The notes under the pieces are model-generated. The model saw only the letters and a program-made list of their open reading frames with translations, was not told the origin of the DNA and made no database searches. A stretch of 64,000 nucleotides of DNA. Origin: Methylopila capsulata. Lineage in GTDB: Bacteria > Pseudomonadota > Alphaproteobacteria > Rhizobiales > Methylopilaceae. Each line of letters opens with the position of its first letter. The stretch's first letter is position 1. Where the stretch lies: positions 1,141,419 through 1,205,418 of the forward strand of contig NZ_JAFBCY010000001.1 of assembly GCF_016907975.1 (NCBI RefSeq), given 5' to 3'. The position numbers were made by a program, and so were the translations under genes. This document shows, in pieces, positions 53,386 to 62,026 of the stretch.

Positions 53386-54525
53386 ATGGCCACAACCGCT
53401 GAAGACTTCCCGCGCAAGAACGCGCTGTTCTCCCGCCATCGCGACCTGGGCTCGCCGCTCGACAGCGACTGGAACGGCATGCCGATCCCCCAGAACTACG
53501 CGACCGACCCCTACGAGGAGGTCGCGATCGTCCGCTCCAAGGCCGGTCTGTTCGACGTCTCCGGGCTGCGGATGATCAACGTGTCGGGGCCGGACGCGGT
53601 GAAGGTCCTGAACCACATGCTGACCTCCAACATCGACGCGCTGGCGCCCGGCCAGTCGGCGATCTCCAACATCGTCAACGCGGACGGGGCGCTGATCGAC
53701 GACGTGCTGGTCTACCGCGACGGTCCGGACGCGTATCGGCTGAGCCATGGCGGCGGCGCGCTGGAAGAGGTCATCGACGAGTTCTTCGTGGGCTCCGACG
53801 CGAGCTGGGAGAAGGATGACGACGTCCACATCCTCTCGCTGCAGGGCCCGCTCGCGCTCGAGATCCTGGACCCGCACACGCCGTTCGACCTCACGACGCT
53901 CAAGTATTTCGAACACGCCAGGACCGAACTGTTCGGCAAGCGCGTCTCGCTCGCCCGCGGCGGCTACTCGGCCGAACGCGGCTACGAAGTGTTCTGCTCC
54001 GCCGCCGACGCCCCGATTCTCTGGGACGCAATCATGGAGGCCGGCAAACCCTACGGCGTGTGCGCCGCGTCGTGGTCCTGCCTCGACATCGTGCGAGTCG
54101 AGGGCGGATTGCTGTTCTTTCCGTTCGACATGCCGCAGGGAGATACCACCCCTTGGGAGGTCGGCGCCGACTGGACCGTCGACCTCGGCAAAGCCGACTT
54201 TCACGGCAAAGCCGCACTTGCCGCAAAAAAGGGCAAGGAGCGGGTCGCGCAGGTCGGACTCGAGATCGACGCCTATGAAGCGATCGAACCCGGCGCAAAG
54301 ATCTACAAAGATGGCGCGGAAGTGGGCATCGTTAACAGCACCACTTACAGTAAGCATCTGATGAAATCCATCGCGCTCTGCCACGTCGCGCCAGCACTTA
54401 AGGCGCTTGGAACGCCTCTCACCGTGAAGTCGTCGCTTGGCGAATTCCCGGCCCACATCGTGCGGACGCCGTTCTACGACCCTCATCGGCTGCGCACCCA
54501 CCCGCTCGACGAACGGGTTGCATGA
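53386..54525 (+). CDS. dmmD: THF-dependent GcvT-like subunit of dimethylamine demethylase (DmmD)
   Basis: 379 aa aminomethyltransferase-family protein. VRSKAGLFDVSGLRMINVSGPDAVKVLNHMLTSN, SAISNIVNADGALIDDVLVYR and GGYSAERGYEVFCSAADAP are the folate-binding GcvT patterns. It probably captures the formaldehyde unit on tetrahydrofolate. Codon use in the last 400 bases (about 54090-54510) is noticeably less GC-biased than the rest of the operon. 117 nt separate it from dmmC. Confidence 0.83.
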   Translation: MATTAEDFPRKNALFSRHRDLGSPLDSDWNGMPIPQNYATDPYEEVAIVRSKAGLFDVSGLRMINVSGPDAVKVLNHMLTSNIDALAPGQSAISNIVNADGALIDDVLVYRDGPDAYRLSHGGGALEEVIDEFFVGSDASWEKDDDVHILSLQGPLALEILDPHTPFDLTTLKYFEHARTELFGKRVSLARGGYSAERGYEVFCSAADAPILWDAIMEAGKPYGVCAASWSCLDIVRVEGGLLFFPFDMPQGDTTPWEVGADWTVDLGKADFHGKAALAAKKGKERVAQVGLEIDAYEAIEPGAKIYKDGAEVGIVNSTTYSKHLMKSIALCHVAPALKALGTPLTVKSSLGEFPAHIVRTPFYDPHRLRTHPLDERVA

Positions 54526-54675
54526 CGACGTCTTTTCGTCGCCATAGGTGTGGCGGAAAAGCATCTATCGGGTGACCGTCGCGTCAAAGCACAAAAATGG
54601 GGCTCGACTTAACGTCGGGCCTCCCCGATTTTGACTGCAACGAACTGAGGTTCCTTGCGCTTTTGGGGAAGAGTT

Positions 54676-55515
54676 ATGAAGACTGTCACGGGGTTTGCTT
54701 TTACGACGCTGCTTTCGGCCACGGCCGGCCTGTCCGCCATGTCCGTCGCGTCGGCGGCTGACCTTGGGTATCCCGAGGCGGCTGTGATCGAGTCGGCTCC
54801 GTCGCCGATCGACGTCGCGTTCGGCGTCAAGTTCACCACGGACTACGTGTTCCGCGGCGTGACGCAGAGCAAGGGCGACCCGGCCATTCAGGGCTACGCC
54901 GAGCTGCAGGCCTTCGATTGGGTCTACGCCGGCATCTGGTCGTCGAGCGTCAACGGTTTCGCCACCGACCCGGCCGCTGAGGTCGACTTCTACGCCGGCC
55001 TGCGTCACACTTGGGATGCCTTCACCCTCGACGTCGGCGGCCTGTACTACTACTACCCGGGCGAAGAAGGCCCGAAGCGCTTCCAGCTGGACTACTGGGA
55101 GATCTACGCCAAGCCGAGCTACGCTTTCGGCAACTTCGGCTCGATCACCGGTAACGTCTACTGGACCAGCGACTTCGTGAACACGGGCGCTGACGGCACC
55201 TACCTGTCGGCGATCGCCAAGGTCAATCTTCCGCTCGAGACCATTCCGGATGTGTCGTTCTACGTGTCCGGCGAGCTCGGCAAGCAGTGGATCGGCAAGA
55301 CCGACAACAAGTACGGCAACGTGAACCTCGTCAACTACCTGACCTGGAACGCTGGCATCGGCGCGACCTACAAGGCCGCGACCCTCGAGTTCCGTTACTC
55401 CGACAGCGACCTGTCGCGGAACGACTGCGCGATCAACAACGGCGCCCGCTGGGTTTGCGGCGACCGGTACATGGTCAGCCTCTCGTTCGACACCGCCTTC
55501 AGCAAGCTGAAGTGA
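54676..55515 (+). CDS. TorF-family putative outer-membrane porin
   Basis: 279 aa from ATG 54676 (GGGGAAGAG upstream). Signal peptide MKTVTGFAFTTLLSATAGLSAMSVASA-AD, then a short Pro-rich linker and beta-strand pairs (VAFGVKFTTDYVFRGVTQSKGDPAIQGYAELQAFDWVYAGIWSSSVN, WDAFTLDVGGLYYYYPG, YKAATLEFRYSDSDL, YMVSLSFDTAFSKLK ending in an aromatic-free C-terminus). This matches the conserved TorF/TIGR02001-type proteins of alphaproteobacteria, with unknown cargo. Codon use suggests high expression. Tandem hairpins follow. Confidence 0.85.
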   Translation: MKTVTGFAFTTLLSATAGLSAMSVASAADLGYPEAAVIESAPSPIDVAFGVKFTTDYVFRGVTQSKGDPAIQGYAELQAFDWVYAGIWSSSVNGFATDPAAEVDFYAGLRHTWDAFTLDVGGLYYYYPGEEGPKRFQLDYWEIYAKPSYAFGNFGSITGNVYWTSDFVNTGADGTYLSAIAKVNLPLETIPDVSFYVSGELGKQWIGKTDNKYGNVNLVNYLTWNAGIGATYKAATLEFRYSDSDLSRNDCAINNGARWVCGDRYMVSLSFDTAFSKLK

Positions 55516-55553
55516 TCGGCGCCGCCTGACGGCGGCCCCTTTTGAAACGACCG

Positions 55554-55582
55554 CGCCGCGCTCCCCAGGAGCGCGGCGTTTT
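55554..55582 (+). terminator. Terminator after the porin gene
   Basis: CGCCGCGCTCC (55554-55564) pairs with GGAGCGCGGCG (55568-55578), followed by TTTT. A second smaller hairpin GCCGCC-tgac-GGCGGC with CCCCTTTT lies just before it (about 55521-55542). Confidence 0.85.
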
Positions 55583-55665
55583 CGTTTGCCGCGTTGAAAC
55601 ATTGGGGTGGTGGCGGCGACATCGCGTCCGCGGGGCCACCGGCGCTCGGACGCCCGGGTCGGGGG

Positions 55666-58014
55666 TCAGCTCTGATCCTGCAGCCGATCGAGCGCGACGT
55701 CGAGCGTGCACACCACGCCGGTCGGCGGGTAGTCCAGCCGCACGGCGCCGTCGAGCTGGCTCGCCAGACCGCGTTCGAGAAGCCGAACGCCGAACCCCTT
55801 GCGAGTCGGAGTCCCGACTTCGGGTCCGCCGCTCTCCTCCCACACGAGGCGGACGATCTGGCGTCCCGGAGCGCCGGCGAGCGCCCACTTCACGGAGACC
55901 ACGCCTTCGGGCGCGGACAGCGCTCCGTACTTCGCCGCGTTGGTGCCGAGTTCGTGCATCATCAGCACGAGCGGCAGAGCGGCCTTTTGACCGACTAGCA
56001 CCACAGGCCCGTCGACCGTCAGGCGTTCCGGACCATCGAGATGGCTCTTGAGAGCCTCGACGACCACCGCTTCCAGAGGCGCGGCGGACACCGCCCCTCC
56101 GAGCAGAACGTCGTGCGCGCGCCCGAGCGCCACCAGCCGGCCCTCGAGAACGCGGCTCGCGCCCTCGATCGTGCTCGCGCCTCGCATGGTCTGCGAGGCG
56201 ATTGCCTGAACGAGCGCCAGCAGGTTCTTCATGCGGTGGCTGAGCTCCTGGTTCAGGAGCCTCTGCCGCTCTTCCGACAAGGCGCGCGCGGCCGCGGCCG
56301 CGGCTTGGTCGGCGGCCATCCGCACGAAAGCCACCGCGCCCGTCGTCCAGTCCCGGGGGTCGGCGGCGTGGAGGAAGAACACCGACGCGAGACTGCCGCG
56401 CTCGCGGATCGGGACGTGCAGCATCGCGCGGATTCCGATCGCGGCGTAGTCCGCGGCGTGGTCCGCCGTGCGGGGATCGGCGGCGACGTCCGCGATCGCG
56501 AAGGCGTCGTCATGGTCGAGGGCTGCGGCGAGATCACCGAACCGATCGAGCGCATGCACGCCGACGCCGCTTGCGAGATCGCCCGCCCGCCAGTCCGCCT
56601 TGACTTCGACCTCCGCCCCACGGGGATCGACCGTGCCGAAGCTCACCCGTGACAGACCGAGCGTGCGCCCGACGACCTCGCAGGCGACGCCGGCGATCAC
56701 GCGCTCGTCGCGTTGGTCGCGCATGCGGACGCCGAGCTCGGCCAGCGCGGCCTTGCAGGCCTTATCCTCGCGCTCAGCGGTCACGTCCTCGATCATCGCG
56801 GTTGTCTGGATGCTTCCGCCCGCGAGCCGGCGCGAGACGAGATTCACCCGCGCCCAGATGATCCGCCCGTCGGCGCGACGGTAGCGCTTCTCGAGCAGCA
56901 CGGTCATCAGCTCGCCGCGCGCCAGCCGCCCGTGCAGCTCCCTGCGCTCGGCGTCGTCCTCGTCGGGCGTCCAGCGCGCCACGGACTGCCCGAGAATCTC
57001 CTCCTTGCTCGCGCCCCAGATCTCGCAGAGCTTGTCATTCACCCGAAGCGCGCGCGCGGTCACCGGGTCGAGCTGCACGATGCCGACGTTCGCGCCCTCG
57101 AACACGGAGCGGAACTGCTCCTCCGCTTCGGCCCGCTCGGTGAGGTCGAGCATCGCGCCGATCGCCCGGATGGCCGCGCCCTGCGTGTCGCGCACCGCCG
57201 TACCCCGGTCGAGCACCATCGCGTAGCTGCCGTCGGCGCGGCGAAAACGGTACTCGCTGCGCCATTCCGCGCCGCCGGCGTCCAGAAAGGCGTGGATGTC
57301 CGCGCTCACGCGGGGCCGGTCGTCGGGGTGGACGTGGTCGATCCACCACGCGCCCGTGGGTTCGACGTCCTCCAGCCGATGGCCATAGGCGGAGGTCAGG
57401 GCCTCGTTCCAGATCACCTGATCGGCGAGCAGATCCCAGTCCCAGATCGCATCGTGGGTCACATGGCCCACGAGGTGGTAGCGCCGGAAGGCCTCGTCCC
57501 CGCTCGCGATCGCGCGGCGCAGCGCGAGCTGGGCTTCGACCTGGCGTCCGAGCGCCTTCAGGATCCTTTCCTGCCCGGGCGTCACGCCCTCGGGCCTCGG
57601 CTTGACGTCGAGCACGCAGAGCGTTCCGAGCGCGTGCCCCTCGGGGCTGCGCAGCACCGCGCCGGCGTAGAACCGCAGATGGGGGTCGTCGACGACGAGC
57701 CGGTTCGCGCGGGTGCGCGGATCGTCGAGGAGGTCGGGGATGACCAGCGTCTCGCGCTCGCTCAGGGCGTGCGCGCAGACCGACCGATCGATTGGCGTCT
57801 CCTCGGCGTCCAGGCCGATCCGGGCTTTGAACCACTGCCGGTCGCCGCCCACGAAGCTGACGAGCGCCATCGGCGCGCCCAACGCCTCGGCGGCGATGGC
57901 GACGAGATCGTCGAATCCCTTCTCGGGCGGCGTGTCGAGAATGGCGTAGCTCGCCAGCGCGGCCAGCCGCTGGGGATCGGCGACGTCCGCTGGGTCGGGA
58001 ACGCGGTCGGGCAT
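55666..58014 (-). CDS. HWE-family sensor histidine kinase with GAF and PAS domains
   Basis: 782 aa, cytoplasmic. GAF 1 (about 15-165: LASYAILDTPPEKGFDDLVAIAAEAL, SVCAHALSERETLVIPDLLDDPRT), PAS 1 (about 180-310: HVTHDAIWDWDLLADQVIWNEAL), PAS 2 (about 310-430: VFEGANVGIVQLDPVTARALRVNDKLCEIWG), GAF 2 (about 430-590), and an HWE kinase core with phospho-His in LNQELSHRMKNLLALVQAIAS, HELGTNAAKYGALS and VWEESGGPEVG. No response regulator is adjacent. Opposite-direction neighbour of the porin gene. Confidence 0.88.
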   Translation of the reverse strand: MPDRVPDPADVADPQRLAALASYAILDTPPEKGFDDLVAIAAEALGAPMALVSFVGGDRQWFKARIGLDAEETPIDRSVCAHALSERETLVIPDLLDDPRTRANRLVVDDPHLRFYAGAVLRSPEGHALGTLCVLDVKPRPEGVTPGQERILKALGRQVEAQLALRRAIASGDEAFRRYHLVGHVTHDAIWDWDLLADQVIWNEALTSAYGHRLEDVEPTGAWWIDHVHPDDRPRVSADIHAFLDAGGAEWRSEYRFRRADGSYAMVLDRGTAVRDTQGAAIRAIGAMLDLTERAEAEEQFRSVFEGANVGIVQLDPVTARALRVNDKLCEIWGASKEEILGQSVARWTPDEDDAERRELHGRLARGELMTVLLEKRYRRADGRIIWARVNLVSRRLAGGSIQTTAMIEDVTAEREDKACKAALAELGVRMRDQRDERVIAGVACEVVGRTLGLSRVSFGTVDPRGAEVEVKADWRAGDLASGVGVHALDRFGDLAAALDHDDAFAIADVAADPRTADHAADYAAIGIRAMLHVPIRERGSLASVFFLHAADPRDWTTGAVAFVRMAADQAAAAAARALSEERQRLLNQELSHRMKNLLALVQAIASQTMRGASTIEGASRVLEGRLVALGRAHDVLLGGAVSAAPLEAVVVEALKSHLDGPERLTVDGPVVLVGQKAALPLVLMMHELGTNAAKYGALSAPEGVVSVKWALAGAPGRQIVRLVWEESGGPEVGTPTRKGFGVRLLERGLASQLDGAVRLDYPPTGVVCTLDVALDRLQDQS

Positions 58015-58214
58015 TGGTCCTGAGGAATGTCATCGAGGGCGCCAGGCTTCGCGCGAAGCCGGTGGCCGCACGATAGCCGACCGTCGGTAAGCCGCAAACA
58101 GCATTTGCCGCGCCGACGCCCCAGCGATTTCGCTTGCCCGGGAACCGCCTCGCGCTTCGAATTGTTTCAGTTCTAAATCCCGGCGCCGCCGCGCCGCTTT
58201 GCCAGGAGCATCCG
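58015..58214. other. Divergent gap between HWE kinase and pao-like genes
   Basis: 200 nt without a recognised gene. It must hold the promoters of both genes. An AT-richer stretch TTGTTTCAGTTCTAAATC lies at about 58161-58178, close to the pao-like start, but no clear -10/-35 pair can be named. Confidence 0.3.
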
Positions 58215-58733
58215 ATGGAACTTGACCGGCTCGCCGCCGCTGAACCGAACCCCGTGTCCATCGCGCTCACCGTCAACGGCGTCGAACGCAGGCTGGACGT
58301 CCCGCCGACCGTGACCCTTCTCGATCTCCTGAGGGAAAGGCTCGACCTCACGGGAGCCAAGAAGGGATGCGATCAAGGCCAGTGCGGCGCCTGCACGGTG
58401 CTCGTCAACGGGCGCCGTGTGAACGCCTGCCTTCAGCTCGCAGTGATGAACGACGGCGCCGAGATCACCACGATCGAAGGCGTCGGCCAACCGGACGCCC
58501 TGCACCCGCTGCAGGAGGCCTTCATCGCCCACGACGCCTTTCAGTGCGGCTACTGCACTCCCGGACAGATCTGCTCGGCCCTCGGGATGATGAGCGAGGG
58601 CCACGCGAAGACCGCGGCGGAGATCCGGGAGCTGATGAGCGGCAACCTCTGCCGCTGCGGAGCCTATGGGAACATCGTGGATGCGATCGAGGACGTGATG
58701 GGCCGAAGCGCCTTCAAGGAGGCCGCGGAATGA
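58215..58733 (+). CDS. Molybdenum hydroxylase [2Fe-2S] subunit (PaoA-like)
   Basis: 172 aa from ATG 58215 (CAGGAG upstream). Two cluster motifs: the plant-type [21 protein letters not shown], and the alpha-helical [16 protein letters not shown] with CRCG. The Tat signal of E. coli PaoA is absent, so the enzyme should be cytoplasmic. Stop overlaps the next ATG (ATGA). Confidence 0.88.
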   Translation: MELDRLAAAEPNPVSIALTVNGVERRLDVPPTVTLLDLLRERLDLTGAKKGCDQGQCGACTVLVNGRRVNACLQLAVMNDGAEITTIEGVGQPDALHPLQEAFIAHDAFQCGYCTPGQICSALGMMSEGHAKTAAEIRELMSGNLCRCGAYGNIVDAIEDVMGRSAFKEAAE

Positions 58734-59746
58734 TGAACTTCAGCTACACCCGCGCCGAGACCGTGGCCGACGCCATCGCGGCCGTCGCCGCCGACCCTGG
58801 GGCCCGCTTCATCGCCGGCGGCACCAATCTCGTCGACCTGATGAAGTACGACGTGATGAAGCCCGAGAGGCTGGTGGACATCACGCGCCTGCCGCTGCGG
58901 GAGATCGAGGCGACGGACGCCGGCGGCCTCCGGATCGGCGCGCTGGTTCCGAACTCCGACCTCGCCTACGACGCGCGCATCCAGCGCGACTATCCGCTGC
59001 TCGCCAGCGCCATCCTGGCCGGCGCATCCGCCCAATTGCGGAATGCGGCGACCACCGGCGGCAACCTGCTCCAACGGACCCGTTGCTACTACTTCTACGA
59101 CGTCGCGACGCCCTGCAACAAACGCGAGCCCGGCTCCGGCTGCGCCGCGAAGACCGGGGTGAACCGCGTGAACGCGATCCTCGGAACGAGCGAGGCGTGC
59201 ATCGCGACCCATCCCTCCGACATGTGCGTCGCGCTCGCGGCCTTGGAAGCGAGCGTCCATGTCGAAGGCCCGAACGGTCCTCGCGTCGTGCCCTTCGCCG
59301 AGTTTCATCGCCTGCCCGGCGACGCCCCGCAGAACGACAACACCCTGGCCCATGGCGAGATGGTCGTCGCCGTGGAGCTGCCCGCGCCGCGGTTCGGGCG
59401 GAACCACACCTATCTGAAGCTCCGCGACCGGCTGTCCTACGCCTTCGCCCTGGTGTCGGTCGCCGCCGCTCTGGACATGGACGGCGACGTGATCGTCGAC
59501 GCCCGCATCGCCCTCGGCGGCGTCGCGCACAAGCCCTGGCGCGTGACCGACTCGGAAGCGCTGCTGAAGGGGAAACCGGCAACGCCGGACAGCTTCGGCG
59601 CGGCGGCCGACGCGATCCTGTCCGGCGCGACAGGCTACGGCGGCAACGACTTCAAGATCGAACTCGCGCGGCGGGCCGTTGTCCGCGCTCTCGCGCAGGC
59701 CGTGGCGGGCGAACCGCAGGTTCAGTCCGACAAGTCCGTGAACTGA
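58730..59746 (+). CDS. Molybdenum hydroxylase FAD subunit with extra Fe-S loop (PaoB-like)
   Basis: 338 aa. FAD motif [18 protein letters not shown] and [16 protein letters not shown]. The insertion [23 protein letters not shown] with further cysteine ACIATHPSD matches the [4Fe-4S]-carrying loop of PaoB (YagS), and distinguishes it from ordinary xanthine dehydrogenase medium subunits. Transfers electrons between the [2Fe-2S] subunit and acceptor. Confidence 0.87.
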   Translation: MMNFSYTRAETVADAIAAVAADPGARFIAGGTNLVDLMKYDVMKPERLVDITRLPLREIEATDAGGLRIGALVPNSDLAYDARIQRDYPLLASAILAGASAQLRNAATTGGNLLQRTRCYYFYDVATPCNKREPGSGCAAKTGVNRVNAILGTSEACIATHPSDMCVALAALEASVHVEGPNGPRVVPFAEFHRLPGDAPQNDNTLAHGEMVVAVELPAPRFGRNHTYLKLRDRLSYAFALVSVAAALDMDGDVIVDARIALGGVAHKPWRVTDSEALLKGKPATPDSFGAAADAILSGATGYGGNDFKIELARRAVVRALAQAVAGEPQVQSDKSVN

Positions 59747-59760
59747 CGGGAGATCCACTG

Positions 59761-61989
59761 ATGTCCAACGTCCATCCCTATGTCGGCCGCGCGAAGTCGC
59801 GCGTCGATGGCCCCCTCAAGGTCTCCGGCCTCGCCCGTTACGCGGCCGAGTTCACCGCCCCCGATCTCGCCTACGCCGCCGCGGCGCCGAGCGCGATCGC
59901 CAAGGGACGCATCACCTCGCTCGACGTCTCCGCGGCCCTCGCGGCGCCCGGCGTGATCGAGGTGCTGAGCCATGAGAACAAGCTCGCCTTTCCCGAGGAC
60001 GACGAACCGTTCAAGAACGACATGGTCGCGGTGCCGGGAAGCCCGTTCCGTCCGTTCCGCGACGATCGTATCCACTACAGCGGTCAGGCGATCGCGCTGG
60101 TGGTGGCAGACACCCATGAGAACGCGCGCCACGCCGCGACTTTGGTCAAGGCGACCTACGACGCCGAAACGCCGAACGTCGATGTGGCGGCGGCCAGCCA
60201 CTACCAGCCTCCGGAGCCCCGCGACGGCATTCCGCCCACGCCCGAGCCGCGCGGCGACGCCGCCGGCGCCTTCGCCGGCGCGCCGATCAAGGTGTCCGCC
60301 GACTACCGTGTGGTGGCGGAACACCACAATCCGATGGAGCTCCAGGCGACGACGGTAGTCTGGGAGGGCGACGGCCGTCTGCTGGTGCACAACAAGACGC
60401 AAGGCGTCGTGAACCCGAAGAACTACATCTGCTCGGTGTTCGAGCTCGACGCAGAAAAGGTGCGCTTCGTCTCGCCGTTCGTCGGCGGCGCCTTCGGCAT
60501 GGCGCTGCGGCCGCACTACGACGTCTTCCTCGCCGTGATGGCGAGCCTCAAACTTGAACGCTCGATCCGCCTGGTGCTGACGCGCGGGCAGATGTTCACC
60601 ATGGGCTGGCGGCCGGACTGCCTGCAGACGGTGTCATTCGGCGCGGACGCCGGCGGACGGCTGACGTCGATCCAGCACCACGCGATTCAGGCGACCTCGC
60701 ACTACGAGGACTACCAGGAGCCGATCGTGAACTGGTCGGGCTTCCTCTACGACTGCGACAACGTCGCTCTGAAATACGAACTCGGGAAAATCGACACTCC
60801 GACCCCGTCCGACATGCGAGCCCCCGGCGCCACCACCGGCGTGTTCGCGCTGGAGTGCGCGATGGACGAGCTGGCCTACGCGGCGCAGGTCGACCCGGTC
60901 GAGCTCCGGCTGATGAACTACTCAGACCGCGACAAGAACGACGACAAGCCGTTTTCGTCCAAGGAGCTGCGCGAGGCCTACCGGCTGGGCGCCGAGCGGT
61001 TCGGCTGGTCGAAGCGCTCGCCCGAGCCGCGCTCAATGCTGGAGGGCCGCGAGCTGATCGGCTACGGCATGGCGACCGGCTGTTGGGAAGCGATGACGAT
61101 GCCGCACAAGGCGCGCGCCACGCTGACCGCCGACGGCAAGCTCGAGGTCGCCTGCGCGACCGCCGACATCGGCACCGGGACCTACACGATCCTCGCGCAG
61201 ATCGGCGCCGACGCGCTCGGGCTCGACATTGCGGACGTGACCTCGAAGGTCGGCGACACCGCCCTGCCGATGGCCCCGGTCGAGGGCGGGTCCTGGGCGG
61301 CGGCGTCGGCCGGCTCAGCCGTCAAGGACGCCTGCGAGACGCTGAAGGCCGAGCTGCTCAATCACGCCCGCGGGATCGACGGATCGCCCCTCGCCAACGC
61401 GGCGCTGGACCACGTCGTCTTCGCCAACGGGCGCATCGCGCTCGCCGCCGATCCATCGAAGGCGGTGTCGTTTGCGGAGATCCTGAAGGGCGCGGGCCGC
61501 GACGCGCTCGACGCCGACGGCGGCTACGAGCCGGACAAGGATTTCGCCAAGACCTACGCAGGCTACACCCACGCCGCCTGCTTCGTGGAAGTGCGCGTCG
61601 ACGAGGACCTTGGCGTCGTGCGCCTCGCCCGCGTGGTGAGCGCGGTCGCCGCGGGCAAGATCCTGAACCCGCTCACCGCGCGCAGCCAGATCCTCGGCGG
61701 CGTGGTGATGGGCTGCGGCATGGCGCTCCACGAGGAGACCCTGTGGGACAAGACCCTCGGCCGCGTGATGAACGCAAGTCTCGGCGAGTATCACGTGCCG
61801 GCGCACGCCGACATTCCCGACATCGATGTCATTTTCGTCGACGAGGAGGACGGCAGCAATCCGCTCGGCGTGAAGGGCCTCGGCGAGATCGGGATCGTGG
61901 GAACGGCGGCCGCGGTCGCGAACGCCATCTTCCACGCCACCGGCAAGCGCGTGCGGGAGCTGCCGATCACGATCGACAAGCTGCTCTGA
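59761..61989 (+). CDS. Molybdenum hydroxylase large subunit (PaoC-like aldehyde oxidoreductase)
   Basis: 742 aa from ATG 59761. AAEFTAPDLAYAA, FVGGAFGMALRPHYDVFLAVMAS, RAPGATTGVFALECAMDELA and the C-terminal GLGEIGIVGTAAAVANAIFHATGKRVRELPI with the active-site Glu are those of MCD-type aldehyde oxidoreductases. With the two genes before it, it forms a PaoABC-like heterotrimer that oxidises aldehydes, often aromatic. In a methylotroph it might detoxify aldehydes made by amine oxidation. XdhC/PaoD chaperone gene is not in the window. Confidence 0.88.
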   Translation: MSNVHPYVGRAKSRVDGPLKVSGLARYAAEFTAPDLAYAAAAPSAIAKGRITSLDVSAALAAPGVIEVLSHENKLAFPEDDEPFKNDMVAVPGSPFRPFRDDRIHYSGQAIALVVADTHENARHAATLVKATYDAETPNVDVAAASHYQPPEPRDGIPPTPEPRGDAAGAFAGAPIKVSADYRVVAEHHNPMELQATTVVWEGDGRLLVHNKTQGVVNPKNYICSVFELDAEKVRFVSPFVGGAFGMALRPHYDVFLAVMASLKLERSIRLVLTRGQMFTMGWRPDCLQTVSFGADAGGRLTSIQHHAIQATSHYEDYQEPIVNWSGFLYDCDNVALKYELGKIDTPTPSDMRAPGATTGVFALECAMDELAYAAQVDPVELRLMNYSDRDKNDDKPFSSKELREAYRLGAERFGWSKRSPEPRSMLEGRELIGYGMATGCWEAMTMPHKARATLTADGKLEVACATADIGTGTYTILAQIGADALGLDIADVTSKVGDTALPMAPVEGGSWAAASAGSAVKDACETLKAELLNHARGIDGSPLANAALDHVVFANGRIALAADPSKAVSFAEILKGAGRDALDADGGYEPDKDFAKTYAGYTHAACFVEVRVDEDLGVVRLARVVSAVAAGKILNPLTARSQILGGVVMGCGMALHEETLWDKTLGRVMNASLGEYHVPAHADIPDIDVIFVDEEDGSNPLGVKGLGEIGIVGTAAAVANAIFHATGKRVRELPITIDKLL

Positions 61990-62026
61990 TCGGCGCCGCG
62001 GAGCGCGACGGGATCGCCGCGCTCCC

